Shown here piece by piece: positions 5,358 to 6,973 of a stretch of 6,973 nucleotides of DNA. The first letter of the stretch is position 1. Each line of letters opens with the position of its first letter. The notes beneath the pieces are model-generated. The model made no database searches. It saw only the letters and a program-made list of their open reading frames with translations, and was not told the origin of the DNA. The DNA is taken from assembly GCA_001797815.1 (NCBI GenBank), contig MGQK01000117.1, forward strand, positions 13,288 to 20,260, given 5' to 3'. Origin of the DNA: Deltaproteobacteria bacterium RBG_13_61_14 (GTDB taxonomy: Bacteria; RBG-13-61-14). Made by a program: the position numbers and the translations under genes.

Positions 5358-6293
5358 ATGTGGAAGCTGGCTGTGGTCGCCCTCCTGATCAGCTCGCCGG
5401 CCGAGACCTGGCAGACCCTCGCCACCGCCCACTTCGAGCTGCGTTACCCGCCGAAAATGGAACGGGCCGCGCAAGACCTGGAGCAACACTTCGAGCCCAC
5501 TCTCGCCGCGATCGGAGCCGACCTCCAGGTGAAAGAGGCCGGAAAGGTTCTGGTCATTTTGGCTCCGGACCGCGCGACCTTCTTCGCGCTGCAGCCGCCG
5601 GGCGTGCCGGACTGGGCCTCCGGCACTTCCTACCCCGATCGCCGCGCCATCTTCCTCAAACCCCTGGACCCGCTGGAGGTCCGCGCCGCCACCCTGCCCG
5701 GCATCTTCGCCCACGAGCTCGCCCACCTCCTCCTCCACCAGCGCCTGGCCGGGGTTCGTCCGCCGCGCTGGCTGGACGAGGGCATCGCCAGCCGCTACGG
5801 CCGCTCCCTGGACTGGGACCTGCTCGGGCCGCTCCTGAGCGTCGGCCTCACCGGCCGCCACCTTCCCTTTTCGGTTTTGGATGACACCTTTCCGGAAAGC
5901 GGCTCCCAGGCCCGGCTGGCCTATGCCCAGAGCACGGACTTGGTCGGGTTTCTCATCAAGACCTATAGCCCGGCCGCCTTCAACACCCTCCTCGACCGGA
6001 TCGCCGCCGGCGAGCCGGCCGACGCCGCGCTCAAGGCCGCCTTTGGCCAAGACCTGGCCGAGCTTTCCGCCAGGTGGCTTAAGCAGGTGCGCTGGACTTA
6101 CGGCCTGGTCGGGCTGCTCCTGGGCGGAATTCCGCTGTGGTTTGGAATCGCGCTTTTAGGGATCTGGGCCTATGCGCGCAAGCGCAAGACCTCGCGGTTG
6201 CGGAGGGAACTGTGGGACCTGGAAGACCGGGCCGCGGCGCTCTCCGCGCGGGAAGATGATGATTCTGAGGATACTCCGCCGACCTGTCACTGA
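5358..6293 (+). CDS. Membrane-anchored zinc metallopeptidase, peptidase MA-like (gluzincin)
   Basis: A 311-residue protein. Residues 1-15 (WKLAVVALLISSP) look like a short signal peptide or anchor, placing the main domain outside the cytoplasm. HFELRYPP (25-32) is the usual opening strand of peptidase MA-like domains. FAHELAHLLLH (117-127) holds the HExxH zinc site, His119, Glu120 and His123. WLDEGIA (138-144) supplies the likely third ligand, Glu141, 18 residues after His123, the gluzincin arrangement. YAQSTDLVGFLIKTYSPAAF and the following ALKAAFGQDLAELSARW match the helical end of such domains. A membrane helix follows at about 248-272, then a basic stop-transfer cluster (ARKRKTSRLRR) and an acidic tail that would lie in the cytoplasm. 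The natural substrate is unknown. ATG 5358 is chosen because it directly precedes the signal peptide. It is divergent from the transporter and convergent with the right-edge gene. Confidence 0.9.
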   Translation: MWKLAVVALLISSPAETWQTLATAHFELRYPPKMERAAQDLEQHFEPTLAAIGADLQVKEAGKVLVILAPDRATFFALQPPGVPDWASGTSYPDRRAIFLKPLDPLEVRAATLPGIFAHELAHLLLHQRLAGVRPPRWLDEGIASRYGRSLDWDLLGPLLSVGLTGRHLPFSVLDDTFPESGSQARLAYAQSTDLVGFLIKTYSPAAFNTLLDRIAAGEPADAALKAAFGQDLAELSARWLKQVRWTYGLVGLLLGGIPLWFGIALLGIWAYARKRKTSRLRRELWDLEDRAAALSAREDDDSEDTPPTCH

Positions 6294-6338
6294 GGGGAGC
6301 GAACCTTCGGACCAGGTGTCAGGGTGGCAGGGGCCGGT

Positions 6339-6417
6339 GATTTTGGATTTCGGATTTTAGATTTTGGATTTGAATCTTTCCGTTAATCCAAAATCCAAAA
6401 TTTAAAATCGAAAATTC
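6339..6417. repeat. AT-rich inverted repeat between convergent genes, possible bidirectional terminator
   Basis: This AT-rich block contrasts sharply with the GC-rich surroundings. The left part is a degenerate run of ATTTTGGATTT units. The arms at 6353-6371 and 6391-6409 are reverse complements at 18 of 19 positions, with a 19-base spacer. It lies between the stops of the plus-strand peptidase (6293) and the minus-strand right-edge gene (6481), where a bidirectional terminator is expected, and the stem is rich in T on both strands. GAACCG-type short repeats follow at 6425-6476. Similar 'GATTTTGGATTT' tracts are seen as intergenic repeats in other genomes (from memory). Confidence 0.65.
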
Positions 6418-6480
6418 TTTCCGCCGCGAACCGCGAACTCTTCGACAGCGCTCAGAGCAAGCCGGGAACCGTGAACCAAT

Positions 6481-6973
6481 TCAGGGTTTCTTGCCCTTGC
6501 CGGCGCCGGCCGGGCCGGTCTTTTTCTCCGGCCCTTGGCTCTTGCCTTTGGCCGGGCCGGCTTTGCCCTGCTTTTTCGCTTTCACCTCGCGGGTGATCTC
6601 CACGAATTTTTTCCCGGAAGCGCGCATCCGGATGACTTCGTCCGGCGAATAGCCGTAGTGCTCGGAGATGAACTTGAGGTTGACCAGGTTGACCACCTCG
6701 GCGTCGCTGAGCCTGATCGTCTTCCATTGAGACTTGGGCGTTTTCTTGTAGTAGCCGTAGGCCTTGCCGTAAGGCGGGCCCGGGGTCTGCTGGACCGGCA
6801 CGTAAAAGATCGCCGGGCTGAGCCCGAAGTGGAGGGTGATATCGAGCCAGCTAGTGCCGCGGAGGCGGAGCTTGAGCACCGCGTCGGGCGCGACTTTGGC
6901 CCGGGCCGCGATCAGGAACACCACGGGCAAATCCTCGTCCGGGATGCCCCGCTCCTTGACCACCACCACTTCC
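6481..6973 (-). CDS. Unrecognised protein with a duplicated ~20-residue helical motif and Lys/Gly/Pro-rich tail (5' end outside window)
   Basis: The frame runs from beyond the right edge to a TGA at 6481-6483; 163 residues are visible. A GTG at 6969 could be a start, but the open frame continues upstream of it, so the gene is probably longer. Residues 28-46 (counting the first whole codon as 1), APDAVLKLRLRGTSWLDIT, align without gaps to 109-127, SPDEVIRMRASGKKFVEIT: P, D, V, R, G, I and T are identical, and L/I, K/R, L/M, W/F, L/V and D/E are conservative. Between the copies is a Gly/Pro/Tyr-rich linker (TPGPPYGKAYGYYKK). The end (about 131-163) is a low-complexity basic tail of Lys, Gly, Pro and Ala. 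No catalytic motif is seen. The start of the protein, including any signal peptide, is not visible, so location is unknown. I cannot assign a function; it converges with the peptidase gene. Confidence 0.75.
   Translation of the reverse strand, partial: EVVVVKERGIPDEDLPVVFLIAARAKVAPDAVLKLRLRGTSWLDITLHFGLSPAIFYVPVQQTPGPPYGKAYGYYKKTPKSQWKTIRLSDAEVVNLVNLKFISEHYGYSPDEVIRMRASGKKFVEITREVKAKKQGKAGPAKGKSQGPEKKTGPAGAGKGKKP

Noticed and set aside
5292-6050. Minus-strand open frame of 252 residues opposite the peptidase
   Set aside because: It is antisense to a gene with a clear HExxH site and has a Gly/Arg/Glu-rich composition without domain features.

Overview
This 7 kb window is high-GC bacterial chromosomal DNA: hand counts of sample 60-base lines give about 70% GC in the transporter gene and 45-55% in the DNA methyltransferase gene. 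The gene content is housekeeping plus accessory: a MaoC/NodN-type dehydratase, a GT4 glycosyltransferase, a D12-class DNA adenine methyltransferase, an RluB-type pseudouridine synthase, a DMT-type membrane protein, an exported zinc peptidase and an unrecognised two-repeat protein. With promoters of extended -10 type and gaps full of small palindromic repeats, it looks like an uncultured Gram-negative bacterium. Acidobacteriota/Aminicenantes or a deltaproteobacterial lineage would fit, but this is a weak impression and no marker gene fixes it.

Layout, left to right. Bases 1-168 hold the 3' end of a plus-strand gene (tentatively uroporphyrinogen-decarboxylase superfamily). Its stop codon lies inside a perfect 25-bp-arm palindrome (161-218). 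A good promoter (227-255) and ribosome binding site then lead into the plus-strand MaoC-like dehydratase (293-751). Four minus-strand genes follow. Reading in the direction of transcription from the right, these are the DMT transporter (5237-4353), then, after a repeat-filled gap, rluB (4053-3295), the adenine methyltransferase 32 nt downstream (3262-2357), and the glycosyltransferase (2224-833) 132 nt further on. rluB and the methyltransferase probably share a transcript, which may run into the glycosyltransferase. The transporter is divergent from a plus-strand membrane-anchored gluzincin peptidase (5358-6293), whose message looks leaderless. The peptidase converges on a minus-strand gene (6481 to beyond the right edge) of unknown function, built on a duplicated motif.

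The genes do not form one recognisable pathway. The most distinctive signal is in the gaps. There are at least five different palindromic or tandem repeat types: a perfect 58-bp palindrome, a heptamer array, a 129-bp element with 16-bp terminal inverted repeats around an inner palindrome, a nested hairpin and an AT-rich inverted repeat. Some of these supply the ends of coding sequences. The other points worth a second look are the apparently foreign orphan methyltransferase, the leaderless membrane peptidase, and the duplicated-motif protein at the right edge.
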